From contig CAINND010000060.1 in NCBI GenBank assembly GCA_903851035.1, positions 1 to 64,000 of the forward strand: DNA of 64,000 nt. The letters run 5' to 3'. Positions 1-7,827 of this stretch are shown piece after piece. This stretch comes from an uncultured Acidobacteriota bacterium. GTDB taxonomy: Bacteria > Acidobacteriota > Terriglobia > Terriglobales > Acidobacteriaceae. The notes beneath the pieces were generated by a model that had not been told where the DNA came from, ran no database searches, and was given only the letters and a program-made list of their open reading frames with translations. Both the position numbers and the translations under genes were made by a program. Each line of letters starts with the position of its first letter. The stretch's first letter is position 1.

Positions 1-1
1 G

Positions 2-460
2 AAGGCTCGCGTGAACGAGCAGCTGATCGCTGCAGGCTTCACCGCGGATGAAGCGAAGGTTGTCTTCACCTTCTTTCCGGTCCAGATCAAAAAGGCTCTG
101 CCGGACGAAAAGGTGCTGCAGGCGACGGCCAATCGTTCGGCCGAGGCCGAGAATCTGAAGATGCAGGAGACGCTGACCAAGCAGGCAGCGGAAGTTGCCA
201 AGCGACGCGTTAACGAAGGCTCCGGTCTGGCGAATGTGATCAAGGCGGCCCTGGGTCTCCAGGAAACCGACAAGATGCCGAATATCTCGCCTGCCCAGAT
301 GGCTGATCTCTTGCGCGCCATCGCGGCACAGGAACGGGCAACGGCGCTGGTCAAGATCGCTGACAGCAACCGGCCGCTCACCATCATCATCAATGGCGAC
401 GGTGGCGGCAGCCCGGTCTCGATTCCTGCTGGCGCGCCGACGGAAGCCCCGACCAAGTAG
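2..460 (+). CDS. 3' end of an unrecognised, possibly SPFH-like protein
   Basis: The reading frame is open from the window edge to the TAG at 458-460, so this is probably the C-terminal part of a longer gene. A GTG at 11 is possible as a start but has no visible ribosome site inside the window. The visible 150 residues are charged and helical (AEAENLKMQ, TLTKQAAEVAKRR), as in the coiled C-terminal halves of SPFH/flotillin-like proteins, and end in a Gly/Pro/Ala-rich tail. The family suggestion is weak because the N-terminal domain is outside the window. A terminator-like hairpin follows directly. Confidence 0.55.
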   Translation, partial: KARVNEQLIAAGFTADEAKVVFTFFPVQIKKALPDEKVLQATANRSAEAENLKMQETLTKQAAEVAKRRVNEGSGLANVIKAALGLQETDKMPNISPAQMADLLRAIAAQERATALVKIADSNRPLTIIINGDGGGSPVSIPAGAPTEAPTK

Positions 461-474
461 TCCGACCTGCTTAA

Positions 475-508
475 TGGGGCCGGACAGTTGCGAGACTGTC
501 TGGCTCCA
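475..508 (+). terminator. Long hairpin after the first gene
   Basis: A 14-bp stem (475-488 with 495-508, two G-U pairs) and a 6-nt loop begins 14 bases after the stop of the first gene. The T-run after it is poor, so termination is likely but not certain. Confidence 0.5.
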
Positions 509-520
509 TCTGTCAGCTAA

Positions 521-703
521 GCGGATAAGATCATTGTGATGCACAAGGGCCAGGTGCGCGAGATGGGAACACACCAGCAGTTGCTGGCCATGAAGGGCGT
601 TTACTACAAGCTCTACCAGTTGCAGTACAAGGATCAGGAGATGGCGGGGGCAGCGCAGTCCGCGCTTGTAAACGGCCTGCCGCAAGCTGCTCCAGCAGAC
701 TGA
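521..703 (+). pseudogene. 3' remnant of an ABC exporter (MsbA-like) ATPase domain
   Basis: Read from 521 to the TGA at 701-703, the frame encodes [18 protein letters not shown] followed by [17 protein letters not shown]. This matches the region after the H-loop at the C-terminal end of ABC exporter ATPase domains, where the family reads roughly ADRIIVLDKGxIxExGTHxELL. An in-frame TAA at 518-520 stands immediately upstream, and no Walker A, Walker B, signature motif or membrane domain precedes it. Only about 60 codons remain. The first ATG (539) would give a 54-residue peptide with no function I can suggest. MsbA-type exporters belong to the lipid A pathway, so a remnant next to lpxB may mark a former msbA-lpxB arrangement. 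Confidence 0.72.
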
Positions 704-745
704 GCGCCGCACCAGCCATGCTGACCTGATATCCTGACGGCGCAG

Positions 746-2125
746 ATGACACCCCCTCTACAATCCGCCCAGGCGCGCCCGTTGCGCGTGCTCATCAGCT
801 CGGGCGAGGCGTCGGGCGAGCTTTATGGCGCGGAGTTGCTCTCCGCCCTGCGCGGGCTGCATAACGGTCCCGTGGAGTGCTTCGGCCTGGGCGGCGAGCG
901 CATGAAGGCCGCAGGCTGCGAGTTGCTGGTGGAGGCCCGCGACGTCGCCGTCGTCGGACTCTTCGAGGTCGTCAGTCACCTGCCCTCTCTTTATCGACGC
1001 TTCCATCGCCTGCTGGACGAGGTGGACCGCCGACGGCCGGATGTGGCCGTGCTGATCGACTTTCCCGACTGGAATCTGCGGCTGGCCCGCGAGCTGCACC
1101 GGCGCGGCATCCCCGTGGTCTACTACGTCAGCCCTCAACTGTGGGCGTGGCGACGGGGGCGCATCCGCCAGGTGCAGAAGTACGTGCGCGAGATGCTGGT
1201 CATCTTTCCCTTTGAGCGCGAGTTCTACCTGAAGCATGGCGTGGAGGCCGAGTTTGTCGGCCATCCGCTCAGCGAGCTGGCGCCGCCGACCATCACGCGG
1301 GAAGTCTTTGCGGCACGCTGGGGCCTTGATGCCAGCAAGCAGTGGATTGCCCTGCTGCCCGGCAGCCGCCGCAAAGAGCTTCGTCTAAACCTGGGGGCCA
1401 TGCTTGGCGCCGCCCGCCGCCTGGGCGCGGAGTTCGAGTACGTGATGCCGGTGGCCAGTACGCTGGATGCGGGCTGGGTGCGTGGCGAGGTCCATGACTG
1501 CGAAGAAGCTTGGGACAGTCAGGGCCGCAGTGAGATGGCCTCGACGATCCGTCTTTGCGACGATGCCCGCGCCGCGCTGTTGCACTCGCGCGTGGGCGTG
1601 GTGGCCAGCGGCACGGCCACCGTGGAGGCGGCGCTGATCGGCACTCCGTTCGTCATGGTCTATCGCCTGGCGGGGCTGACGTGGACGCTGGGCCGCCACC
1701 TGGTCAAGCTGCCGCACTACGGCATGGTCAACCTTGTGGCTGGCCGCCGCGTGGTGCCGGAGCTGATCCAGGAGGGCTTTACCGCGGAGAGCGTGGAGCG
1801 CGAGGTGCTCCGCCTGCTGCCTGAGGGCGAGCCCCGCAGCCAGATGCTGGCGGCGCTGGCCGAGGTACGGCTGAAACTTCGCGGAGAGATCGACGATGGC
1901 GGGCGCACGGCGCTAAGCGCCGCGATGGCGGAGTCGGGTAACGCGCCAACAGATGGCGCTGCCGGCCGCGGGCGCTTGGCGGGTAACGCGGCTTCGCCGC
2001 TGCCGGCCGCAGGCGCACAGGCGGGTAACGCGGCTTCGCCGCTGCCGGCCACGGGCGCAACAGCGCTGCGCGCCGCGGAGGCGGTATTGCGCGTTGCGGA
2101 AAACGCTGCTGCGGCGAGAGAATGA
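746..2125 (+). CDS. lpxB: Lipid A disaccharide synthase LpxB
   Basis: LpxB joins UDP-2,3-diacylglucosamine and lipid X to make the disaccharide core of lipid A at the inner membrane. The N-terminus carries the family's SSGEASGELYGAELL motif, followed by FGLGGERMKAAG, IDFPDWNLRLA and VVYYVSPQLWAWRRGR (about residues 16-155). The glycosyltransferase-B donor half contains LLPGSRRKE and VVASGTATVEAAL. The protein is 459 aa against roughly 380-390 for the usual enzyme. The excess is an Ala/Gly/Pro-rich C-terminal tail built from a tandem DNA repeat. No lpxK or other lpx gene adjoins it, only an ABC exporter remnant upstream. The start at 746 was chosen because the conserved core begins 15 residues later. 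Confidence 0.93.
   Translation: MTPPLQSAQARPLRVLISSGEASGELYGAELLSALRGLHNGPVECFGLGGERMKAAGCELLVEARDVAVVGLFEVVSHLPSLYRRFHRLLDEVDRRRPDVAVLIDFPDWNLRLARELHRRGIPVVYYVSPQLWAWRRGRIRQVQKYVREMLVIFPFEREFYLKHGVEAEFVGHPLSELAPPTITREVFAARWGLDASKQWIALLPGSRRKELRLNLGAMLGAARRLGAEFEYVMPVASTLDAGWVRGEVHDCEEAWDSQGRSEMASTIRLCDDARAALLHSRVGVVASGTATVEAALIGTPFVMVYRLAGLTWTLGRHLVKLPHYGMVNLVAGRRVVPELIQEGFTAESVEREVLRLLPEGEPRSQMLAALAEVRLKLRGEIDDGGRTALSAAMAESGNAPTDGAAGRGRLAGNAASPLPAAGAQAGNAASPLPATGATALRAAEAVLRVAENAAAARE
1935..2060 (+). repeat. Tandem repeat inside the 3' end of lpxB
   Basis: Units beginning with cgggtaacgcg start at 1935, 1980 and 2022, spaced 45 and 42 bp, both multiples of three. The last two are nearly identical over about 38 bases and encode GNAASPLPAAGAQA-like peptides. 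The first copy is degenerate. The repeat lengthens the LpxB tail without breaking frame. Confidence 0.85.
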
Positions 2126-2235
2126 TGCCGCGCACGAAACCACATCGTGGCGGCTTAGGTAGGATCACGGTATAGGCTTTCTTTTGTTGGCTTCCGGTAG
2201 GAGCAACGCACGGCCTCCAGCAGGAGTATTGATTT

Positions 2236-4239
2236 ATGCAATACGCATGGCGCGGCGCACTTCGAATTCTTCTGGTGCTTGCGGCCTTTGCCGGTCTGAC
2301 CACAGCCATGCACGCCGCGGAAAAGCCCCGCCTACGCGCCATCGACTATACGATTGACGCGCGCCTCATGCCGCAATCGCGACACCTTGCCGCCCGGGTC
2401 GCCGTGCGCTTTGAAGCACTCGACGACATCAGCATAGCCACCTTTGAACTGCACAACGCCCTGCGCATCAGCCAGGTTACAGACCAGAGCGGCCGCCTCC
2501 TAGCGGCCGAGCGCGTCACCCGGAACTCCACCATTCGCGTTCCACTGCCAAATGGGCTCATCAAAGGACAGGAAGCCACGCTCATCTTCGACTACGAGGG
2601 CATACTCAACTCCGCCGATGACAGTCCCGTGCCCGGCCAGCGGCTGGCCTACGTGGGCGATCCCATCAGCTATCTGCTTTACTCCGGGCGCTGGTTCCCT
2701 GTCACCAACTACGGCATTGACCGCTTTACCGCCCGCATAAACATCACCGCACCTTACGGCTACACGGTCATCGGCAGCGGAGCCGACGGCAAGCCCAGCG
2801 ATGCCAGTCCTGCGGCAAAGTCATCTGCCCGTGGCGACGACAAGACCAGCACCTTCCATTTCGAGTGGACCAAGCCCAGCTTTCCCGGCACGGTCATTGC
2901 TGGCAAATTTACTGAGACCAAGGTGACCGAGGCCGGACTGACCGTTGGGGTTTACTTTCTGCCGGAGAAGGCCGAGTTTGCCGAAGCCTACGGCGAAGTG
3001 GCCGCCAGGGAGATGGGCTACTTCATCACAGCTTACGGAGTGCCATTCAGCACAAGTCTCAAGCTGGTCGAGCTACCAGACGATTCGGTGCCCAGCGCCT
3101 GGGCGCCGGAGGTGGCCGCCATTTCGGCACGCAACATACGCGCCAAGGTCAACTATCGCCTGCTCTCCAACGCCGTGGCGCACCAGTGGTTCGGCACCAT
3201 CGTCAGCCCGGCGCGCCGCAGCGACTGGTGGATTGAGGAGGGTGGCGCGCGTTACAGCGAGGCCCGCTACATTGAGCACGCCGCCGGCGAGGCCGGTGCG
3301 CAGGAGGCCGTCAAGGACCTGGCCGTGGGCGCGCTCGCCTATGAGAGCCTGCCGCTCAGCCAGATCGGCACACTGGACACCTTTGACCCCATCTTCCAGT
3401 CCATGGCCAACGACAAGGGCGGCATGGTCTATCACATGCTCCGCTGGGTAATGGGCGACGCGCACTTTGATAAGACCATGCGCACGCTGTTTACGCGCTA
3501 TGCGGGCAAAAGCATCGGCCTGAAAGACCTGCAAAAGATTGCCGAGGAGGTCGAGGGCGAATCGATGACCTGGTTCTTCTCCGAGTGGCTGGATTCGACC
3601 GGCGCGCCGGAGTTCAAGAACAAGTACACGGTTTATCGGGTCAAAAAAGGATTCCGCATCGTCGGCCAGCTGCGGCAGGACCTAGACCTCTTCCGCATGC
3701 CGGTGCAGATGCGCATTGAAACCGATGGCCAGACGGAGGAAAAGACGATCGATGCCGTTGGGCCGGAGAGCAGCTACGTGGTGGAAACCTTCGGCAAGCC
3801 GCGCAAGATCACCATCGATCCCAACAACCGGGTGCTACGCAACTCCTCCGAGCTTCGCCTGCGTTCGGCCATCATGCGTGGCCAGCAGTTTGTGCAGCAG
3901 GGCTCACTGGGCGACGCCATCCGCGAGTTCCAGAAGGCCATTGAGCGCAACGCCAACAGTTCGCTGGCGCACTACCGCCTGGCCGAGGTCTATTATTTGC
4001 AGCACAACTACCAGTCGGCGGCCAACTCCTATCGCGACGCCCTTAACGGCGACGGCGAGCCGCGCTGGACCGAGGTGTGGGCCCACGTTCAACTCGGCAA
4101 AATCTTTGACCTCACCGGGCAGCGCGAACGCGCGCAGGGCGAATATCGCCAGGCGCTGCAGACCAGTGACAATACCCAGGGCGCACTTAACGAGGCCGGC
4201 CGTTACCTGAACGCGCCCTATCTGCGCGATGAGAACTGA
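2236..4239 (+). CDS. Secreted M1-peptidase-like protein with a lost HExxH motif and TPR tail
   Basis: A signal peptide (about 1-28) is followed by an M1-type N-terminal beta domain (about 30-215), a gluzincin-like domain (about 215-470), a C-terminal beta segment and TPR-type helices (about 540-650). The zinc site is recognisable but altered. Where active M1 enzymes have HELAHQW, this protein has NAVAHQW (312-318). The first zinc His is Asn312 and the catalytic Glu is Ala313, while His316 and the third ligand Glu335 (WWIEEGG) remain at the correct spacing. No GAMEN motif is visible. I infer a non-catalytic binding or scaffold protein outside the cytoplasm. A ribosome site (caggag, 2221-2226) fits the ATG. 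Confidence 0.8.
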   Translation: MQYAWRGALRILLVLAAFAGLTTAMHAAEKPRLRAIDYTIDARLMPQSRHLAARVAVRFEALDDISIATFELHNALRISQVTDQSGRLLAAERVTRNSTIRVPLPNGLIKGQEATLIFDYEGILNSADDSPVPGQRLAYVGDPISYLLYSGRWFPVTNYGIDRFTARINITAPYGYTVIGSGADGKPSDASPAAKSSARGDDKTSTFHFEWTKPSFPGTVIAGKFTETKVTEAGLTVGVYFLPEKAEFAEAYGEVAAREMGYFITAYGVPFSTSLKLVELPDDSVPSAWAPEVAAISARNIRAKVNYRLLSNAVAHQWFGTIVSPARRSDWWIEEGGARYSEARYIEHAAGEAGAQEAVKDLAVGALAYESLPLSQIGTLDTFDPIFQSMANDKGGMVYHMLRWVMGDAHFDKTMRTLFTRYAGKSIGLKDLQKIAEEVEGESMTWFFSEWLDSTGAPEFKNKYTVYRVKKGFRIVGQLRQDLDLFRMPVQMRIETDGQTEEKTIDAVGPESSYVVETFGKPRKITIDPNNRVLRNSSELRLRSAIMRGQQFVQQGSLGDAIREFQKAIERNANSSLAHYRLAEVYYLQHNYQSAANSYRDALNGDGEPRWTEVWAHVQLGKIFDLTGQRERAQGEYRQALQTSDNTQGALNEAGRYLNAPYLRDEN

Positions 4240-4276
4240 CTCCGCCTAGATTTGCGCAAATTACAACGCGTATAAG

Positions 4277-4308
4277 AAAAGCCGCGCTCCAGGGCGCGGC
4301 TTCGTTTG
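4277..4308. terminator. Bidirectional intrinsic terminator
   Basis: Stem GCCGCGC (4281-4287) pairs with GCGCGGC (4294-4300). It is flanked by AAAA on the left and a T-rich stretch on the right, so it can serve both the peptidase-like gene and the convergent toxin gene. Confidence 0.75.
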
Positions 4309-4331
4309 TAGCAAATATCATCAGCAGAAAT

Positions 4332-4679
4332 TCACAAATCCAAGGCTATCTTCAATGCAACGTCTATTCGAGTCATTACATCTTTCTCGAATTTTCCCTT
4401 TTGTTCACGGAGTCGGCTTTTGTTGATAGTCCGCACTTGCTCACAAAGAACTATTCCATCAATCGTCTGTCCGCCTACACCAGCAGGAATCTGAACGTGA
4501 CTTGGGTATATCCGCTTCTTGTTGTTTGCATCGGTTATAGGGCAAATGCAAACTACAGGGCTGTACTTATTAAGAGAGTCCCTGCTTACAATTACGACTC
4601 TCCGAGTCCCGCCCTGCTCAGATCCCTCTACAGGATCAAGTGCTGCAATGAAAACATCACCTCGAAAGACTGGTGGCAT
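4332..4679 (-). CDS. MazF/PemK-type toxin (endoribonuclease)
   Basis: The 115-aa product has the compact PemK/MazF barrel signature: the start PPVFRGDVFIAALDPVEGSEQGG, then RRVVIVSRDSLN and the core VVCICPIT. Toxins of this family cleave mRNA and are held inactive by the partner antitoxin. The start codon lies 23 bp inside the end of the antitoxin gene, the usual translational coupling of such pairs. The module is visibly more AT-rich than the genes around it, which fits acquisition. Family assignment is firm, but the RNA specificity cannot be told. Confidence 0.88.
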   Translation of the reverse strand: MPPVFRGDVFIAALDPVEGSEQGGTRRVVIVSRDSLNKYSPVVCICPITDANNKKRIYPSHVQIPAGVGGQTIDGIVLCEQVRTINKSRLREQKGKFEKDVMTRIDVALKIALDL

Positions 4680-4995
4680 AGCTTATTTCGGCCTCCAAGG
4701 ATTCTTCTCCTGTTCGAAGTGCTTCCCAGTCTGAATCAGCAAACTCCTCCGAGAGCAAACTCGCTTCCTTTTGGTATTCAACATCTTCAGCCATCCCCGA
4801 AAAAGCCTGATCAATCTGGCGCCGCCTATATAGTTTCAAATACGCCTGAAGGGCATAAACCACCAGATCATTCATACTAACAACTGGCCCAGAACCATCC
4901 TTTTCATTTTCAACCACGCACTTGGCCTGATCGTAGATGAGACGAGGAATGCGCACAGTTGTCGTGCGAGTTTCCTTCATCTGCGCCAATGCCAT
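4657..4995 (-). CDS. Antitoxin, ribbon-helix-helix-like N-terminus
   Basis: This 112-aa protein precedes the MazF-like toxin on the same strand and overlaps it by 23 bp. The N-terminus (KETRTTTVRIPRLIYDQAK) has the strand-helix pattern of ribbon-helix-helix DNA-binding antitoxins. The acidic second half (residues about 70-112) suits a toxin-wrapping segment. An ideal ribosome site (AAGGAGG, complement of 5001-5007) fixes the start. As is usual for the class it should repress its own promoter, and two palindromes just upstream are candidate operators. Confidence 0.8.
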   Translation of the reverse strand: MALAQMKETRTTTVRIPRLIYDQAKCVVENEKDGSGPVVSMNDLVVYALQAYLKLYRRRQIDQAFSGMAEDVEYQKEASLLSEEFADSDWEALRTGEESLEAEISYATSLSR

Positions 4996-5041
4996 AACTG
5001 CCTCCTTAACCGTTATTCTGGTTCTTCCGTTAACTCAATTC

Positions 5042-5078
5042 CGTCTATTAGAATTAGACGCAACTCCCGATATATCGG
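5042..5078. promoter_or_regulatory. Candidate operator palindromes of the toxin-antitoxin module
   Basis: Two inverted repeats lie 45-85 bp upstream of the antitoxin start. One is cgtcta (5042-5047) with tagacg (5055-5060), separated by 7 bp. The other is the perfect 12-mer ccgatatatcgg (5067-5078). Paired short palindromes are typical antitoxin binding sites. No binding was tested. Confidence 0.45.
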
Positions 5079-5133
5079 TTGCCTCTAACAAACAATATCG
5101 TCATGTATTCAAGAAAAGATTACAAGAAAGAAA

Positions 5134-5191
5134 TGCGAATGGAATATATAAGTGATGTCATGACTGACATCACTTATATATTCCATTCGCA
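5134..5191. repeat. Perfect 27-bp inverted repeat with a 4-nt spacer
   Basis: Bases 5134-5160 are the exact reverse complement of 5165-5191, with the spacer tgac at 5161-5164. The arms are AT-rich and contain gtgatgtca. The structure stands about 140 bp upstream of the antitoxin gene and 87 bp beyond the end of the next minus-strand gene. It could be a very strong RNA hairpin, a dimeric-protein site, or the trace of a small inverted-repeat element. Confidence 0.9.
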
Positions 5192-5277
5192 CATCAATTG
5201 TCAAGTGAAATATTTATTTCGCTTTGTAATCAGGTAGATATGGGCCCCGAATCAAGGCTTCATATAGATAAATCAAA

Positions 5278-5871
5278 TCAATAATCGCCGGCGCCGTCGC
5301 TGGTCACAACGTAGCTCTTGGCCATGCGTGAAGCCAGTTGCTTGGCCACCTCCAGCGCGGCGGGGCTGGTGTAGGCCGAGCAGTGTACCTCGGCGCGGTC
5401 GCCATCAAAGTACAGGCCCACGATGGCCTCGGCCTTGGCCGCCGTGTCAGAGAGATCCAGCGTATGGCAGTTGCTGATGATCACCGTGCCGGGCAGGCAG
5501 ATGCGGTCGAGCAGGCAGAACATCTCCAACTTGCTTTCGAACTCGTCCGGGCCGGTCTCCATCACAATGCGGGCGCGGCGGGCAGCGCCTTCGATGCTGG
5601 TGACGCACTCGATGCGGCTGATGGCCTCATCGGCCTCCGGCTGGCTCAGGCCTCCGGCGGCAACGGCGTCATCCAGATAGCGGCGAATATCGGCCGTCGC
5701 GTGCTCCAGCGAGGTTGGGATCAGGTCTTCCAGCACGACGCGGTAACCGGCCATGGCTGCCCGGCGGGCCAGTTCGCGGCCCACGCGCCCGGCGCCGATG
5801 ACGGCCACCGTGTCTTCGATGCGAGCCGCGTCCTTACCTTCTGCAACTTTATGCGCATCAACGGCAGACAT
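5278..5871 (-). CDS. 3-hydroxyacyl-CoA dehydrogenase-like NAD-binding protein
   Basis: The 197-aa product matches the N-terminal Rossmann domain of 3-hydroxyacyl-CoA dehydrogenases. It has VAVIGAGRVGRELARRAAMAGYRVVLED with the GxGxxG nucleotide loop (about residues 23-28), then a RIVMETGPDEFESK segment and ISNCHTLDLSD, where the enzymes have ASNTSSL. The C-terminal dimerisation/catalytic domain of the roughly 280-aa enzymes is missing, so this is either a stand-alone NAD-binding protein or a partner of another polypeptide. The ATG lies two bases after the stop of the 59-codon gene upstream, so the two are co-transcribed. Confidence 0.75.
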   Translation of the reverse strand: MSAVDAHKVAEGKDAARIEDTVAVIGAGRVGRELARRAAMAGYRVVLEDLIPTSLEHATADIRRYLDDAVAAGGLSQPEADEAISRIECVTSIEGAARRARIVMETGPDEFESKLEMFCLLDRICLPGTVIISNCHTLDLSDTAAKAEAIVGLYFDGDRAEVHCSAYTSPAALEVAKQLASRMAKSYVVTSDGAGDY

Positions 5872-5873
5872 GG

Positions 5874-6053
5874 CTACTTTTCCAGGTTCTCAACCAGCTT
5901 GATAAAGTTCGGATCGGAGTTGCGCATGTACTCGGCCAGCTTGTGGCGCTCCTCCGGGGTGATGAACGTGCTGCTGGAAACGATGCGGCGCAGGGTGGCC
6001 GCGATGTCGTCCACGTAATTCATCAGCCGGATCAATTCTCCACTCGATGCCAT
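5874..6053 (-). CDS. Small protein of 59 residues, function unknown
   Basis: The frame starts at the ATG complementary to 6051-6053, behind a strong ribosome site (GAGGAGG, 4-nt spacing), and ends two bases before the dehydrogenase-like gene. The product is hydrophilic and mostly helical (MASSGELIRLMNYVDDIAA, then TPEERHKLAEYMRNSDPNF). It has no cysteines, signal peptide or membrane segment. I do not recognise the family. Tight spacing with the following gene suggests a joint role. Confidence 0.7.
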   Translation of the reverse strand: MASSGELIRLMNYVDDIAATLRRIVSSSTFITPEERHKLAEYMRNSDPNFIKLVENLEK

Positions 6054-6163
6054 GATGCCTCCTCAATGGTCCGAAAATAATGCTGCCGTGCGCCATCCAA
6101 CTGCGCCGGGCTGGAGTTCATTGTCAGGGCCAGCAGGGTGGAGTGTCAAAAGCCCGCGCTGCG

Positions 6164-7699
6164 TCAGGCGGCAAAGTCCTCGCCGCCGGAGTTCCACCCG
6201 GGATGCGAAGTGCGGTCGGTGACCTCGGCCAATGCGGCCAGCTTCTGTGCCAACTCCGTGCGCAGCGCCCCGGGAGCGTATCGCCACGCCCAGTTGCCAT
6301 CGCTGACGCTGGGAATGTTCATGCGCGCCTCCTGCCCCAGCCCCAGTACGTCCTGCAAGGGCACCACGCACAGGTTCGCCGTGGAACCCTCGGCAAGGCG
6401 AATCATCGCCCAGTTGGCGCCGTCCGCGGCTTCGCCCAGCAGGGCACCGGCCGAGCGGCGCTCGTAGTCCGTGCAGTGCTGCCACCAGCCCAGCGTGGTG
6501 TCGTTATCATGCGTGCCGGTGTACACCACGGTGTTGCGGTCGTAGCAGTGCGGCAGATAAACGTGCGCGCCGGGATCGCCAAAGGCGAATTGCAGAATGC
6601 GCATGCCGGGCATTCGCCAGCGCTCGCGCAGGGCGTTCACATCGGCGGTAATCACGCCCAGGTCTTCGGCGATAAAAGGCAACTCGCCCAGCCGCTCATG
6701 CAGCACGCGGAAGAGGTCTTCGCCCGGACCATCCTCCCAGCGTCCGTTTACCGCCGTGGGCTCATGGTTGGGAATGGCCCAGTACTGCTGAAAGCCGCGG
6801 AAGTGATCGAGGCGGATGATGTCGCAGTGCGCCAGCGCCCAGCTCATGCGGCGCACCCACCACTCATAGCCGCGCTCGCGCAGCACGTCCCAGCGGTAAA
6901 GCGGATTGCCCCAGCGCTGCCCGGTGTTGCTGAAGGCATCCGGAGGCACGCCGGCCACGGCCTCCGGCTGTAAGCTCCGCATATCAATGCGGAATTGTCC
7001 GGGATCAGTCCACACGTCGGCCGAGTCAAAGCTGACGAAGATGGCCACGTCGCCGACGACACGCACGCCACGCTGCCCGCAATAGGTGTGCAAGGCGCGC
7101 CACTGCTCGAAGAAGGCAAATTGCAGAAAGCGCGCGCGATCGAGCTGATCCGCCAGTTCCGTGCGCAGCGCGGCCAGCGTGGCCGCATCACGGCGGGCTT
7201 CGCCCTCCGGCCAGCGGTTCCAGCTTTGCAGGCCGTGACGCTCGCGCAACGCCTCAAACAGGACGTAATCTTCCAGCCACCAACTGTTCTCGGCCACAAA
7301 GTGGTCAAAGCGCGCGCGCTGCTCGCCCGTGGCGTTCGCCAAAAACCACGCGGCGGCTTCATCCAGCAGCGGAAGCTTTTCACGCGCCACGCGCAGGTAG
7401 TCCACCGGGCCTTCAGGACGATTGAGTGTGGCTACTTTTTCATGGGAGATCATGCCGCGCTCGGCCAACCGCTGCAGGCTGATGAGCAGCGGGTTGCCGG
7501 CAAAAGCCGAGGTCGAGGAGTAGGGAGAATTCCCGATGGCCGCCGGATTCAGCGGCAGAATCTGCCACAAGCCCTGGCGCGCCTCGGCCAGGAAGTTGAC
7601 GAACTCATAGGCGGCGGGGCCCAGGTCGCCAATGCCGGAGTGGCCCGGCAGCGAGGTGGGATGCAGAAGAATGCCACTGCTGCGTTGCTCAAGGTTCAA
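6164..7699 (-). CDS. malQ: 4-alpha-glucanotransferase (amylomaltase), GH77
   Basis: This cytoplasmic enzyme transfers alpha-1,4-glucan segments between maltodextrins or glycogen fragments. The 511-aa sequence is full length for the bacterial short form and shows the GH77 hallmarks: GILLHPTSLPG at the N-terminus, GNSPYSSTSAFAGNPLLI, IIRLDHFRGFQQYW (nucleophile Asp), FIAEDLGVIT (acid/base Glu) and VYTGTHDNDTT (third carboxylate). It is separated by about 130 bp from ppiD upstream, with ppiD's terminator between, so it probably has its own promoter. The small-gene operon follows in the same direction about 110 bp downstream. Confidence 0.95.
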   Translation of the reverse strand: MNLEQRSSGILLHPTSLPGHSGIGDLGPAAYEFVNFLAEARQGLWQILPLNPAAIGNSPYSSTSAFAGNPLLISLQRLAERGMISHEKVATLNRPEGPVDYLRVAREKLPLLDEAAAWFLANATGEQRARFDHFVAENSWWLEDYVLFEALRERHGLQSWNRWPEGEARRDAATLAALRTELADQLDRARFLQFAFFEQWRALHTYCGQRGVRVVGDVAIFVSFDSADVWTDPGQFRIDMRSLQPEAVAGVPPDAFSNTGQRWGNPLYRWDVLRERGYEWWVRRMSWALAHCDIIRLDHFRGFQQYWAIPNHEPTAVNGRWEDGPGEDLFRVLHERLGELPFIAEDLGVITADVNALRERWRMPGMRILQFAFGDPGAHVYLPHCYDRNTVVYTGTHDNDTTLGWWQHCTDYERRSAGALLGEAADGANWAMIRLAEGSTANLCVVPLQDVLGLGQEARMNIPSVSDGNWAWRYAPGALRTELAQKLAALAEVTDRTSHPGWNSGGEDFAA

Positions 7700-7776
7700 T
7701 GCTCTGGCGCCTTCCCTTCCGGACGGAACGACGGCCTATCAACTCCAGAATGCACCGCCGTCATGGCTTTGGCGAA

Positions 7777-7809
7777 CAAAAAAATGCGGGGAGGTGTTGA
7801 CCTCCCCGC
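7777..7809 (-). terminator. Intrinsic terminator after ppiD
   Basis: A 10-bp perfect stem (7786-7795 with 7800-7809) with loop GTTG is followed on the minus strand by a run of seven T's. It lies 19 bases after the ppiD stop. Confidence 0.9.
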
Positions 7810-7827
7810 CATGGATTCCGCGATTGA

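Noticed and set aside
1921-2145. CRISPR-like array in the lpxB tail
   Set aside because: The repeats are contiguous and in frame without spacers of constant length. It is a coding tandem repeat.
5890-6096. Minus-strand frame of 68 codons
   Set aside because: Its His/Arg/Pro-rich product is the out-of-frame shadow of the 59-codon gene at 5874-6053, which has the proper ribosome site.
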